From the NCBI GenBank assembly GCA_963662965.1, contig OY759970.1, positions 1,116,001 through 1,180,000 on the forward strand: a stretch of 64,000 nt of DNA, read 5' to 3'. The notes below the pieces were generated by a model that saw nothing but the letters and a program-made list of their open reading frames with translations, did no database searches and was not told the DNA's origin. The DNA comes from DTWD01 sp963662965 (GTDB lineage: Bacteria > Acidobacteriota > Vicinamibacteria > Vicinamibacterales > UBA8438). A program made the position numbers and the translations under genes. Shown here piece after piece: positions 1 to 8,492 of the stretch. The first letter of the stretch is position 1. Every line of letters begins with the position of its first letter.

Positions 1-795
1 GTACTGTCACGTTGAGGAGAAGCGGTCGTGACGAGGCCTCGATGGCTCGGCGTCCACCATCGTTCAGCAAGCACCCGTCACCGCATTCCACTCAGCGAAC
101 GCCCGCGGTCGGAGCATGCGGTGGTGCACCGATCGCAGTAGATGTCGACCGACTCGGAAGAGATGCAGGACGAGCCCGTGAACGGACGCGAAGCGTTGCA
201 GGTGGGCGGCGGACTTGCATCGACGCATCTGCTGCTCACGTTGCCGCGTCGGTTGGTGGGACACTTCGGCTCGGTTGTTCGCATAGCGGTCCGTGCCGTG
301 GATCACCGACGGCATCACGGTCCGACAGGCCGCCGGGTAGCTGCGCAGCTTGTCGGTGATCAGCCGGCGCGGCGGCCGGCCTTGGCCCTTCAGCAATTTA
401 CGAAAGAACCGCACCGCCGCCCGCCGATTGCGCCGAGATTGCACGAGGATGTCGAGCATGTCGCCGTCCTCGTCAACCACCCGCCAGAGAGCCTGCTGCC
501 GCCCCTGGATGTTCACGCACAGCTCATCGAGATGCCACGTGTCGCCCATCCGACCCCGCCGGCGCCGCGCATACGCCGGGCCAAACGTGCAACACCACTG
601 CCGCATCGTCTCGTAGGTCACGGTGACCCCGCGCTGAGCGCACAGGTCTTCCGCATCGCGGAAGCTGAGACAAAAGCGGTGGTAGAGCCAGACGGCGTGA
701 CTGATGATCTCGGGCGGGAATCGATAGCCGTGGTCGCTCGGCGCGTGGTTGGTCATCGCTCTACACTGCCAGCTACCGTCTCAACTTGACAGTGC
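1..795 (-). mobile_element. IS6-family-like insertion sequence
   Basis: A single transposase gene lies between imperfect 17-bp terminal inverted repeats. The left repeat is positions 1-17 (GTACTGTCACGTTGAGG) and the right is 779-795, whose reverse complement is GCACTGTCAAGTTGAGA; 14 of 17 positions match. The total of about 795 bp is typical of IS6 elements. The left end coincides with the window edge, so a few outer bases and the target duplication cannot be seen. Confidence 0.85.
64..756 (-). CDS. IS6-family DDE transposase
   Basis: This 230-residue protein has the normal length and layout of an IS6/IS26-type transposase. It would catalyse replicative (cointegrate) transposition. The catalytic triad can be read as Asp77 in WHLDELCV, Asp135 in LITDKLRSY and Glu164 in NNRAEVSH. 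A basic stretch (ARRRRGRMGDTWH) precedes the first Asp, as in the family. The ORF is uninterrupted and fills the IS between its terminal repeats, so the element may still be active. IS6 members are compact and usually carry only this gene. Other copies in the genome cannot be assessed from this window. Confidence 0.9.
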   Translation of the reverse strand: MTNHAPSDHGYRFPPEIISHAVWLYHRFCLSFRDAEDLCAQRGVTVTYETMRQWCCTFGPAYARRRRGRMGDTWHLDELCVNIQGRQQALWRVVDEDGDMLDILVQSRRNRRAAVRFFRKLLKGQGRPPRRLITDKLRSYPAACRTVMPSVIHGTDRYANNRAEVSHQPTRQREQQMRRCKSAAHLQRFASVHGLVLHLFRVGRHLLRSVHHRMLRPRAFAEWNAVTGAC

Positions 796-1117
796 CGTGC
801 GAGGTGGTGCTCGGGACGACGCGGTGCCGGAAGCCCGGGCGCGAGATCCATCACCTGCTCGGGGGCGCGGGGCGCCGAGGACGAGGGGCGAGTGCCCTGG
901 CGACACACAAGGTGCACACGTGTGTCGACCACCATCGCTTGATCGGGATCTGGTGGATTGCGGTGACGTGGTCGACGCCTGACGATCCAGTGGCCACGAT
1001 TCGGTTCGAACAGGTGCGCGGGACTCAGATGCTATGACGCGGGCACGGGCGCCATCTCACAAGTTGCTGATGCAGCTGTATGGAACAGGTCTAACCGCTG
1101 CCCTTCAGTGACGTCCC
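796..1117. other. Intergenic segment without a recognised gene
   Basis: These 322 bases lie between the right end of the IS6-like element and a small basic protein gene. The short open frames here begin inside the IS and show no recognisable domain. No tRNA, terminator or family repeat was recognised. It may hold sequence flanking the IS insertion that has lost coding capacity. Confidence 0.4.
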
Positions 1118-1336
1118 CTACTTCTTCCCGGCAGCAGCCTTCCGCCTCTTCCAAGCAGCCCTCATCTTTGCACGAGTGGCCGCAGAGACCTTGCGTTTCT
1201 TTTTGCCCTTCGCCTGAGCCCTGGGTAATGGATTCTCCCCACCCAGGAGCACGAGTGCCTGGGTAATCTTCTCGAGCCTGTCCTGCAGCTGTTTCCGCTC
1301 CGCCTTGAGTAGTGCTACCACGCTTCGTTTTGCCAT
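1118..1336 (-). CDS. Small Lys/Ala-rich basic protein
   Basis: A 72-residue protein of unknown function. Residues 5-35 form an amphipathic, probably helical or coiled-coil segment (LLKAERKQLQDRLEKITQAL). A Gly/Pro linker and a very basic tail (KGKKKRKVSAATRAKMRAAW) follow. Tails with this 'VSAATRAKMRAAWKRRK' look occur in small putative nucleic-acid-binding proteins of acidobacteria and proteobacteria, so a nucleoid or RNA-binding role is possible but only inferred. The ATG at 1336 is the natural start. The gene stands alone between the IS element and the truncated capD-type gene. Confidence 0.55.
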   Translation of the reverse strand: MAKRSVVALLKAERKQLQDRLEKITQALVLLGGENPLPRAQAKGKKKRKVSAATRAKMRAAWKRRKAAAGKK

Positions 1337-1495
1337 TCAGTCTCCGTCTGTCCTGATGTGCCTACTTGTCCCCGTTCTCCCGCTCCTTCGTTGCACGTAA
1401 ACATCCTTAAACCCGGTCACTCACGCGCGAGCGGGCTTTGCGTCGGACGCGCCCCCTGGCGCCCGAGCACTGTCTTCGACACGGGAAGCCGCGAG

Positions 1496-2283
1496 CTAGG
1501 ACACGGTCCAATTTGGGTCAGGTGTGAAGGTCGGAATCACCTCACACAGCTTGCGGATGACGCCGAGCGGTTCCGCGGATGCTGCCTCGCGTTCCAGCTC
1601 GGCGATCTGCGTGGTCAGCTCTCGAATCTCGACCGGTGTGCCGTTCCGCACGCGCAGAATCTTCTCGACACCCGATGGTTCTGAAACCTCGTCGCTTCCG
1701 ACGAGCTCTTCGTACAATTTCTCGCCAGGACGCAAACCTATGAGGGAGATCTCGACATCGCTGTCGGGTATGAACCCAGACAAACGGATCAGATTACGCG
1801 CCATGTCGACGATCTTGATCTGCTCTCCCATGTCGAGGACGAAAATGGCCCCAGAGACACCGATGGCTGCGGCCTGCAGCACGAGCTGCACCGCCTCCGA
1901 CGTGAGCATGAAGTAGCGCCGGACATCCGGATGGGTGACCGTCACCGGCCCCCCTTCCTTGATCTGCTCGAGAAACATCGGAATGACGCTCCCGCTGCTC
2001 CCCAGCACGTTCCCAAAGCGCACGGCCGCAAAGATCGTCTCGCTCCGAACAGCCATCCCTTCGATGATTAGCTCCGAGATGCGTTTGGTCGCCCCCATAA
2101 CGCTCGTGGGGTTGACCGCCTTGTCGCTGGAGATCAAGACGAAACGCTCGACACCGAACTCGTCGGCAGCCTTCGCGGTCATCCACGTGCCGCTGACGTT
2201 GTTCGTTACCGCCTCGCAGGGGTTCAGCTCCATCATCGGTACGTGCTTGTGGGCCGCGGCGTGGAAGATGGTCTGCGGCGCCT
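1496..2283 (-). pseudogene. C-terminal part of CapD/FlaA1-type nucleotide-sugar 4,6-dehydratase
   Basis: This is the C-terminal two thirds or less of a polysaccharide-biosynthesis dehydratase/epimerase (extended SDR, Polysacc_synt_2 type), which acts on UDP-GlcNAc-like sugars. Family hallmarks are FHAAAHKHVPMMELNP near the truncated front, the S-D-K signature in LISSDKAVNPTSVMGATKR, and RFGNVLGSSGSVIPMF. The frame is open upstream of the first ATG (2236) and reads PQTIFHAAAHKHVP, so homology clearly starts before any start codon. It then runs into M20 peptidase sequence around 2284, where the Rossmann nucleotide-binding half is missing. The downstream end looks intact (stop at 1496). The remainder is unlikely to be functional. 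Confidence 0.85.
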
Positions 2284-2900
2284 CGCAGATCGATCTGGCA
2301 ATAGGTCAGCCCTCGGAGCCCGTAGCAGATCGACGGCACCCCACGGTCGAACATCGGCGTGTCAGAAATGACGACGACATCGGCAGCCAGCTCGCTCTTC
2401 TGGTCGTGCAGAAACGCCTCAAGATGCTCGCTGCCGATCTCCTCCTCGCCCTCGAGAATCAGTTTGATATTGACCGGGAGCCGACCGCTGTGCTGCATGC
2501 AGGCTTCGATCGCCTTGAAGTGCATGAAGATCTGACCCTTGTCGTCCGCGGCGCCACGCGCATAAATCTCGCCTTCCCGAACGGTCGCCTCGAACGGCGG
2601 CGATTCCCATTCGTCCAGCGGGTCGACCGGCTGCACGTCGTAGTGCCCATAAAAGAGGATGGTCGGCGCCCCCTCGGCATGGAGCCAGTCCCCGTAGACG
2701 ACCGGATTGCCCGGCGTTTCGACGCGGCGCACGTGTTCGAGACCGACGCGCTCAAGCTCATCCGCGGTCCATTGGGCGCAGCGCGCCACGTCACCCGCGT
2801 GCTCTGGGAGCGCGCTGATACTCGGAATAGCGAGGTAGTCCTTCAGCTCCTCGACGTATCGGTCGCGGTTGGTGTTGATGAAATCGATGACGTGGTCCAT
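2284..2900 (-). pseudogene. N-terminal part of M20-family dipeptidase
   Basis: About 205 residues match the front half of an M20 metallodipeptidase. Visible metal-site motifs are FYGHYDVQPVDP, GRGAADDKGQ and EGEEEIGSEHL. The frame reads GLRGLTYCQIDLRGA, a hallmark just before the dimerisation domain, and at that point the sequence switches to the capD-type gene. An open frame continues to 1794 but is only the capD region read out of frame. The dimerisation domain and the rest of the catalytic domain are absent, so this is a remnant. The start ATG at 2900 lies 2 bp from the sulfurtransferase stop, so the two were probably co-transcribed. Confidence 0.85.
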
Positions 2901-2902
2901 CC

Positions 2903-3799
2903 CTAGCTCCCAGCCTCTCGCACGGTCTCCCCGGGCGTCTCAATCGGCAAATCATCCCGGTCGCCCCACTCCTTCCACGACCCTATGTAGTTCCGTAGCC
3001 GCGGGTAGCCGATGAGCCGTAACGCCACATAACTGTGTGCGGCTCGGTAACCGCCCTGGCAGTACGACACCACTTCCTTTTCGGGCGTTACTCCTGCTCC
3101 CTCGTACATGGCGCGGAGGTCGGCGGCCGGCTTGAACGCCCCGCTCGCATCGAGGTTCTTCGTCCACTCGATGTGTACGGCACCTGGGACGGCGCCGCCC
3201 CGCTTCGCACGAACCGTCGTGCCGCAGTACTCGCCGTCGCTGCGAGTGTCGAGGATAGCGATTTCGGGCCGGTCGAGCCGGTCTTTGAGATCGCGCCAGG
3301 ACGCAAGACGACCGTCATCGCGTCGGACTTCCCAGTTGCCTTTCTCGGGCGCCGTCGCCTCCGTGGTCGTGAAATAGCCGGCACGCTCCCAGGCGGCGAC
3401 ACCGCCGTCGAGCAGGCGAGCGTCGGGGTGACCGAAGAGCTCGAGAAACCAGAAGGCGCGGGCGGCGCGGATTCCCGATTGCTCGTCGTAGACGACGACG
3501 CTGCGTGCACCATCGACGCCGCGCGAGCTGAGTAGATGCGCGATCATCCAGAGAAAGGCGTCGAGCGGTGCCGGATCGGTATTGATGAGACTGAGGCCAA
3601 AGAGATCGAGATGCGCGGCGCCCGGGATGTGACTGGCGGCGAAGGCTTCGGCCGGCCGCAGATCAATCACGACCGGCGTCTGTTCATCCTTCCTTAGTGG
3701 ATGCCCAGCCGCTGATCCACTCGGAACCCCGAGGCGGCCGGCGAGCGCTTCCGGTGTAATGAGCAGTTCCGGGTGCGCGTAGCCCTTAGGATTGTTCAC
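2903..3799 (-). CDS. Tandem-rhodanese sulfurtransferase
   Basis: A 298-residue thiosulfate/3-mercaptopyruvate sulfurtransferase-type protein with two rhodanese domains: residues about 15-140 (inactive, with the conserved VVIDLRPAEAFAASHIPGA entry) and about 165-290. The active-site loop in the second domain is SYCQGGYRAAH, where the Cys carries the persulfide. Length is normal for two-domain sulfurtransferases. No signal peptide is apparent, so it is probably cytoplasmic. It starts 14 bp after the end of the damaged vapC-like gene on the same strand and is followed at once by the M20 remnant, suggesting a common transcript. The physiological sulfur acceptor is unknown. Confidence 0.88.
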   Translation of the reverse strand: MNNPKGYAHPELLITPEALAGRLGVPSGSAAGHPLRKDEQTPVVIDLRPAEAFAASHIPGAAHLDLFGLSLINTDPAPLDAFLWMIAHLLSSRGVDGARSVVVYDEQSGIRAARAFWFLELFGHPDARLLDGGVAAWERAGYFTTTEATAPEKGNWEVRRDDGRLASWRDLKDRLDRPEIAILDTRSDGEYCGTTVRAKRGGAVPGAVHIEWTKNLDASGAFKPAADLRAMYEGAGVTPEKEVVSYCQGGYRAAHSYVALRLIGYPRLRNYIGSWKEWGDRDDLPIETPGETVREAGS

Positions 3800-3813
3800 A
3801 TCAAAGACCCTCG

Positions 3814-3954
3814 TCAGCGTGGCAGACGGTGGAGCGCGCGCTGCCGATCCCGGCCGTAACGGTACACCCGGAAGTGCGCGTCGAACGCCAAGACATCATT
3901 GAATCCCAGGCGCTCCATCACGGCGGTGTCAATCAGAATGATCAACGTGCTCAC
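3814..3954 (-). pseudogene. Internally deleted VapC-like PIN toxin
   Basis: A 46-codon frame starts with GTG (3954) and overlaps the end of the antitoxin gene by 26 bp, the usual vapBC arrangement. It begins STLIILIDTA, like the first strand of a PIN domain carrying the first catalytic Asp. It then jumps directly to VMERLGFNDVLAFDAHF, a typical PIN C-terminus. The roughly 80-90 residues between, which should hold the other acidic residues, are absent without loss of reading frame. A functional RNase is therefore very unlikely. The pieces are short, so identification rests on the motif pair plus position next to the ribbon-helix-helix gene. Confidence 0.65.
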
Positions 3955-4198
3955 GGTAGAGCGCCTCGCCGAGGTAGTGGTCGTGCCTCTCTGACACGTC
4001 GGTCAAGCCGCTCCGACCAATACAAATCAGCTTCTCATAGGCCTCCCGAGGAACGGGTTGAGCAGCAGACTGCGGCTTCAGGTATCGATCCACGGCACGC
4101 TGGATGAGCTCGGCGACTGACAGATGCTCGTGGCGCGCCTTCTCCTTGAGTGCTTTCAGCTGTCGCTCCTCAAGACAGACCATGGTCCTAACCTTCAT
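3929..4198 (-). CDS. Ribbon-helix-helix antitoxin (VapB/CopG-like)
   Basis: An 89-residue protein. Its N-terminus (MKVRTMVCLEERQLKALKEK, then HLSVAELIQRAVDRYL) matches a CopG/Arc-type ribbon-helix-helix DNA-binding domain. Such antitoxins bind their own promoter and neutralise a partner toxin through the C-terminal part. The true start is the ATG at 4198; a longer open frame upstream to 5281 is only the permease gene read in another frame. The downstream overlapping gene is a toxin remnant missing most of the PIN domain, so this antitoxin appears orphaned. It might persist as an autorepressor or protect against homologous toxins; that is inference. Confidence 0.75.
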   Translation of the reverse strand: MKVRTMVCLEERQLKALKEKARHEHLSVAELIQRAVDRYLKPQSAAQPVPREAYEKLICIGRSGLTDVSERHDHYLGEALYREHVDHSD

Positions 4199-4245
4199 GG
4201 GCAACCTCCCACATATGCGATGGACGCTAGCATCGGAAGCATCAC

Positions 4246-5577
4246 TCAAACAAGGCTGATGTAGCGCACCACGAACAGCACCGCGAAGAGATACACTAAC
4301 CAGTGCGCCTCGCCGGCGCGCCCGGCCACGGTCTTCAGCACCGCATACGAGATGAAGCCAAAAGCGATACCGTCGGTAATGCTGACGGTGAGCGGCATGA
4401 TGATGATCGTGAGGAACGCCGGGATCGACTCGGTCGCATCCTCCCACGCGATCAACCGGACCCCCTTCATCATCATGGTCCCGACGAGGATGAGCGCCGG
4501 GGCAACCACCGGGTAGAGCGTCGTACCGGCGGCCGTCTGATACCCGCCGCCGATCATCGACACAAGTGGTGAAAAGAACAGCGCCGCAAGAAACAGCGCC
4601 GCGACCACCACGGCCGACAGCCCCGTCCTCCCACCGGCCGCCACGCCCGCGGCACTCTCGATATAGGCCGTGACGGTCGAGGTCCCGAGCCCAGCGCCGA
4701 CCACGGTGCCCGCGGCGTCGGCCATCAACGCCCCCCGCGCGCGCGGCAGTGTCCCGTCGCGCATCAGACCGGCTTGCTCGGCGACGCCGACGAGCGTCCC
4801 GACGGAGTCGAAGAGCGCCAGGAAGAAGAAGACGAAGACGACGGCCACCATGTCGGGTCGAAGTGCCCCCACGAGATCGAGCTGCAGCAGCGTCGGCGCG
4901 ATCGACGGCGGGGCGCTCGCGATGCCCTGAAACGAGGAGAGCCCCCACGCCCACGACCCACCGGCCGAGACGAGAATGCCGACGAGAATCGCCCCGCGCA
5001 CTCCACGCACGGTCAACGCCGCGGCCACCGCGAAGCCGCTTAACGCGATTGCGACCGGAAGCTCGGTAAGACTCCCGAGGGTCACCAGCGTTCCCGGGGA
5101 ATCGACGATGATGCCGGCCCACTGTAGGCCGACCATCGCGATGAGCAACCCGATGCCAACGGCAATGGCGTGCTTCAGAGCCGCGGGGATGGCGGTAATC
5201 AGGCGCTCCCGCAAGCCGAAGCCTGCCGTGAGGACGAACACCAGGCCGGCGATGGCCACGGCACCGAGCGCCACTTGCCATGGCACCTCCATGCCGACGA
5301 TGACCGCGAACGCGAAGTAAAAGTTGTGCCCCATCGCCGGCGCGACGGCGATGGGATAGTTGGCGAAGAACGCCATCATCAGCGTTGCGGCGGCGCTCGC
5401 GACACAGGTCGCGACGAACACCGCACCAAAGTCCATCCCGACCGAGGCAAGCAGCGTCGGCTGCACAAAGATGATGTAGGCGAGCGTCAGAAAGGTCGTC
5501 GTGCCGGCCAGCACTTCGGTCCGCACGGAGGTGCCGTGCTCGGAGAGGTGGAAGAGCGCGTCGAAGCGATCCGCCAT
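4246..5577 (-). CDS. AzgA-type NCS2 purine permease
   Basis: A 443-residue integral membrane protein of the AzgA/GhxP branch of NCS2 transporters, which import adenine, guanine or hypoxanthine with protons. Evidence is the N-terminal TEVLAGTTTFLTLAYIIFVQ block, the AVAPAMGHNFYFAF substrate-site region, FFLALFDSVGTLVG, the GTSTVTAYIESAAGVAAGGRTG motif near residue 310, and about 12-14 hydrophobic segments. The ATG at 5577 is preferred over the codon at 5592 because it overlaps the upstream gene's stop as ATGA, implying translational coupling with the MBL hydrolase. Length is normal. Substrate preference cannot be read from sequence alone. Confidence 0.9.
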   Translation of the reverse strand: MADRFDALFHLSEHGTSVRTEVLAGTTTFLTLAYIIFVQPTLLASVGMDFGAVFVATCVASAAATLMMAFFANYPIAVAPAMGHNFYFAFAVIVGMEVPWQVALGAVAIAGLVFVLTAGFGLRERLITAIPAALKHAIAVGIGLLIAMVGLQWAGIIVDSPGTLVTLGSLTELPVAIALSGFAVAAALTVRGVRGAILVGILVSAGGSWAWGLSSFQGIASAPPSIAPTLLQLDLVGALRPDMVAVVFVFFFLALFDSVGTLVGVAEQAGLMRDGTLPRARGALMADAAGTVVGAGLGTSTVTAYIESAAGVAAGGRTGLSAVVVAALFLAALFFSPLVSMIGGGYQTAAGTTLYPVVAPALILVGTMMMKGVRLIAWEDATESIPAFLTIIIMPLTVSITDGIAFGFISYAVLKTVAGRAGEAHWLVYLFAVLFVVRYISLV

Positions 5578-6389
5578 CAGACGCGCTCCCACGCGTCGTC
5601 GAGATCGTCGGTCGCCCGGCGAACGCGTCCCTCGGACTCGAGCTTGATGAGATGGGCGAGGACGCTTTCCCTCGCGGCCCCCGTCAACGCATCGGCAAGA
5701 CGGTCGTACACTCGGTCGACGATGGCGGCCCGAGTCGAGGCCCCAGCCTCGAGCGCCGCCAGGATCTGCGCCTCGCGGCGGGCGCGATGAGCCACGTAGT
5801 GGTCGATGAGGGCGACGACGTCGTCTATTTCCGGGCCGTGCGCCGGAAGCACACGAGACGGCCGCAGGGCGCGAATGCGACCGAGCGAGGCGAGGTAGTG
5901 CACGAGGCTGCCTTCACCGCTGCCAGGAATCACCACCGTGCTGCCGCGCACCAGCAGATCCCCGCTGAACAGGACGCTGTCCCGCTCGTCGTAGAAACAG
6001 AGGTGATCAGGGGCATGACCGGGCGTGTGGAGGACGCGCAACACGCCGTCGCCCGCGGGCACGTCATCGCCGTCGGCCAGCGACGTCCACTTCATCGGAT
6101 AGTCGGCATCACGCGCCCGCCACGGCATCTTCGCGAACTCGGCCTGTGGCCACGCCGCCGCGAGGGCCGGTACGCCCGCAATGTGATCGGCGTGTGCATG
6201 CGTCACCAAGACGCGTCGCAACTGAGCCGAACCGACCGCCTCCCGAACCGCGTCGAGATAACGCGACTTGCCGGTGGCCGTGTCGATCAGCGTGGCGTGG
6301 CGACCGACGGCGTCGTGAAGGAGGTACGTGTTGTTGCCCGCCCCGGTATAGGGACCCGGGTTGAAGCCAGGAACCAGCGTGAGCGTCAC
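5577..6389 (-). CDS. MBL-fold metallohydrolase (LACTB2-like)
   Basis: A 270-residue metallo-beta-lactamase-fold hydrolase. The dizinc site is seen as THAHADHIAG (HxHxDH) near residue 86, followed by HTPGHAPDHLCFY, LFSGDLLV and LPAHGPEID. A C-terminal winged-helix-like segment (residues about 205-255, RREAQILAALEAG to LAHLIKLESEGRV) matches the LACTB2-type architecture. These enzymes include thioesterases and RNases, so the substrate is uncertain. Its start overlaps the end of the upstream thioesterase gene by 4 bp, and its stop overlaps the permease start. The three genes form a tight cluster. Confidence 0.85.
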   Translation of the reverse strand: MTLTLVPGFNPGPYTGAGNNTYLLHDAVGRHATLIDTATGKSRYLDAVREAVGSAQLRRVLVTHAHADHIAGVPALAAAWPQAEFAKMPWRARDADYPMKWTSLADGDDVPAGDGVLRVLHTPGHAPDHLCFYDERDSVLFSGDLLVRGSTVVIPGSGEGSLVHYLASLGRIRALRPSRVLPAHGPEIDDVVALIDHYVAHRARREAQILAALEAGASTRAAIVDRVYDRLADALTGAARESVLAHLIKLESEGRVRRATDDLDDAWERV

Positions 6390-6814
6390 TGGGCGATGGC
6401 GGAACCGGTGACCAGGGCGTCCAATTTATCCCGGAGCACGCCCGGAATCGCGACCGTCGTGCTGGCGGCGTAGTCAAACACCGCCTGTACCGACTTCCCG
6501 AGTGCGACCACCACCTCGTCCTTGACTCGGCGCACCTCGTAGTCGAGTGTGAAGCTCGAACGCCCAACCGCCCCAACGGTGATGTGGACGTCGACGACAT
6601 CGCCGAACTTCACTTGCGCTTTGAAGTCGCACGAGACGTGCGCGAGGATCAGCCCGAGGCCGATGTCCTCAAGGGTGCGGCGCAACCCGAGCGTGTCGGC
6701 CGCGACGATCCGCGCCTGTTCGAAGTAGGTGAAGAAGACGGCGTTGTTGACGTGGCCCATCGGATCACAGTCGCGAAACCGCACTTCGATGCGATGGGAA
6801 AACGCCGGAGTCAC
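6386..6814 (-). CDS. 4HBT-family acyl-CoA thioesterase (YbgC/FadM-like)
   Basis: A 142-residue single hotdog-fold protein. The signature VRFRDCDPMGHVNNAVFFTYFEQAR near the N-terminus contains the catalytic Asp of the 4-hydroxybenzoyl-CoA thioesterase family. It would hydrolyse acyl-CoA or a related thioester in the cytoplasm. The GTG at 6814 is chosen because a perfect TATAAT ends 5 nt upstream, implying a leaderless mRNA. It heads a cluster with the MBL hydrolase and purine permease (ATGA-type overlaps). It is divergent from the thymidylate synthase gene only about 15 bp away, so the two promoters must overlap. Confidence 0.85.
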   Translation of the reverse strand: MTPAFSHRIEVRFRDCDPMGHVNNAVFFTYFEQARIVAADTLGLRRTLEDIGLGLILAHVSCDFKAQVKFGDVVDVHITVGAVGRSSFTLDYEVRRVKDEVVVALGKSVQAVFDYAASTTVAIPGVLRDKLDALVTGSAIAQ

Positions 6815-6819
6815 AGCGT

Positions 6820-6825
6820 ATTATA
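6820..6825 (-). promoter_or_regulatory. Consensus -10 box (TATAAT), leaderless promoter
   Basis: On the minus strand the hexamer is exactly TATAAT and lies 5 nt before the GTG start of the thioesterase. Transcription would begin at or next to the start codon. No good -35 is seen. Confidence 0.55.
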
Positions 6826-6829
6826 CCGT

Positions 6830-8479
6830 GTGCGTTCGACGGTCTCGGCCTCGGAGTCGTTCACCTCCGAGGAACAAGCAACACTTGCCCCCTACTTCGG
6901 CAACACCAACAGCCCCGTCTTTGTCCTGACCAACCTACCAGAGGTAGTCAAGGGCGCGCTCTTCGCGCGGTACTCCCGATCGGCGAAGTCGGTGCGCCGA
7001 CTCTTCCTTGACGAATTTCTCGACGCGGTCGCCGACGGGCCTGATACTGATGAGGAACACGCGGGACGTGCCGGCCCCGGTGAGGCCCGTGCCGAACGGC
7101 TCTATGGGCGCGTCTTCGACCAGTACGGCGACGACTCGGTGGCCCAGCTCGGCGGTGCGCACATTGCCTGCGAGGGTGTCTCCAATGTCCTGACCAAGGT
7201 ACTGGAGCGCGGCCGGTTGATGGCGTATCTCGAGCAATCGACACGCTACGTGCCGTATACCGCCCGACCCGATGGGAAGTGGAAGTACGTCGTGCCGGGC
7301 GAGCTCACCGACGACGGCAGCCATGACACGTTCACGGCGACGCTCGACCGCGCCTTCGAAACCTACGCCCGCTGGATCGAGCCGGTCCAGCAGTACTTTC
7401 GTGATCGGTACCCGCAAACCGAGAGCGATCCGGACGGTGTTTACAAGGCGGTCATCCGGGCCAAGGCGCTCGACACGCTGCGCGGGCTGCTACCGGCCGC
7501 CACCCGCTCGAACGTCGGGATCTACGGCTCGGGACAGGCGTACGAGGCGCTCCTGCTCAAGATGCGCGCGCATCCGCTGGCCGAGACGCGCGAGGTGGTG
7601 CGACTGATGCTGCCCGAGCTCCGCAAAGTGATTCCGGCGTTCCTCCAGCGCGTCGACCGGGACGATCGCGGGGTTCGTTGGAGTGACTACCTCGGTGGAC
7701 GTGACGGCGACGCGCGCTCGCTCGCCACCGAGCTGACCGCTGCCGTCGATGAAGGCACCGGCGATGAAGTGACCCTGAGCGACTTCGACCCTGACGGCGA
7801 GGTCAAGGTGGTCGCGGCCGCGCTCTACGCCGGGTCGAATCTGTCACACGACCGCCTCTTGGAACTGGCGCGCGCGATGTCGGCCGAGACGCGTGTCCGC
7901 GTACTGCGCACCTACGTCGGCGAACGGGAGAATCGGCGTCACCGACCGGGTCGCGCCTTCGAGCACGCGACCTACACGTTCGACGTGCTGTCCGATTACG
8001 GTGCGTTTCGCGATCTACAGCGTCATCGCATGCTGACGCTCGATTGGCAGGATTTGAGCACCCGCCATGGCTACACCAGACCCGAAGCGATAGCAGAGGT
8101 CGGCGCCCTGTCCGAGTGGGAGCGGGTGATGGACGAAGCGGCCGACCTCTGCGAGCAGCTTGCGCGCGACCACTCGTCGCTGGTTGCGCAATACCCCGTC
8201 TCGATGGCGTATCTCATCCGTTTCTACATGCAGATGAACGCGCGGGAGGCGATGCATGTGATCGAGCTGCGGACCGCACCGCAGGGACACCCGGCCTATC
8301 GTCGCGTCTGCCAGAAGATGCACCGGCTGATTGCCGAACAGGCGGGTCACACCGCGATTGCCGAAGCGATGAGGTTCGCTGATCATTCGGAAGTCGAGCT
8401 CGAGCGGCTGGAAGCCGAACGGGCGGGCGAGCGGCGGCGGCGGCCGGCAGAATCTGCCACGCCAGCGACCGGGTCATAA
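6830..8479 (+). CDS. thyX: FAD-dependent thymidylate synthase, tandem ThyX-like
   Basis: About 549 residues, twice the usual ThyX length, with two ThyX-like halves. The C-terminal half has the ThyX signature RHR followed by a Ser (LQRHRMLTLDWQDLSTRHGY) and the helix YLIRFYMQMNAREAMHVIEL with RTAPQGHPAYR. The N-terminal half has the related GDDSVAQLGGAHIACEG and EQSTRYVPY, with no RHR. ThyX methylates dUMP using methylene-tetrahydrofolate and FAD/NADPH. Long ThyX-like proteins of this type occur in several phyla, and whether the N-terminal half is catalytic is unclear. The GTG at 6830 is a tentative start; an in-frame ATG at 6794 would overlap the divergent thioesterase. Confidence 0.85.
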   Translation: MRSTVSASESFTSEEQATLAPYFGNTNSPVFVLTNLPEVVKGALFARYSRSAKSVRRLFLDEFLDAVADGPDTDEEHAGRAGPGEARAERLYGRVFDQYGDDSVAQLGGAHIACEGVSNVLTKVLERGRLMAYLEQSTRYVPYTARPDGKWKYVVPGELTDDGSHDTFTATLDRAFETYARWIEPVQQYFRDRYPQTESDPDGVYKAVIRAKALDTLRGLLPAATRSNVGIYGSGQAYEALLLKMRAHPLAETREVVRLMLPELRKVIPAFLQRVDRDDRGVRWSDYLGGRDGDARSLATELTAAVDEGTGDEVTLSDFDPDGEVKVVAAALYAGSNLSHDRLLELARAMSAETRVRVLRTYVGERENRRHRPGRAFEHATYTFDVLSDYGAFRDLQRHRMLTLDWQDLSTRHGYTRPEAIAEVGALSEWERVMDEAADLCEQLARDHSSLVAQYPVSMAYLIRFYMQMNAREAMHVIELRTAPQGHPAYRRVCQKMHRLIAEQAGHTAIAEAMRFADHSEVELERLEAERAGERRRRPAESATPATGS

Positions 8480-8492
8480 GCCACGACAGCGC

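Noticed and set aside
1794..2900. A single 368-codon protein starting as an M20 peptidase
   Set aside because: After residue ~205 the translation is the capD-type region read out of frame and has no peptidase character.
3929..5281. A 450-codon minus-strand open frame
   Set aside because: Only its last 89 codons are a real gene (the antitoxin). The rest is the AzgA permease gene read in another frame, with low-complexity Arg/Gly-rich translation.
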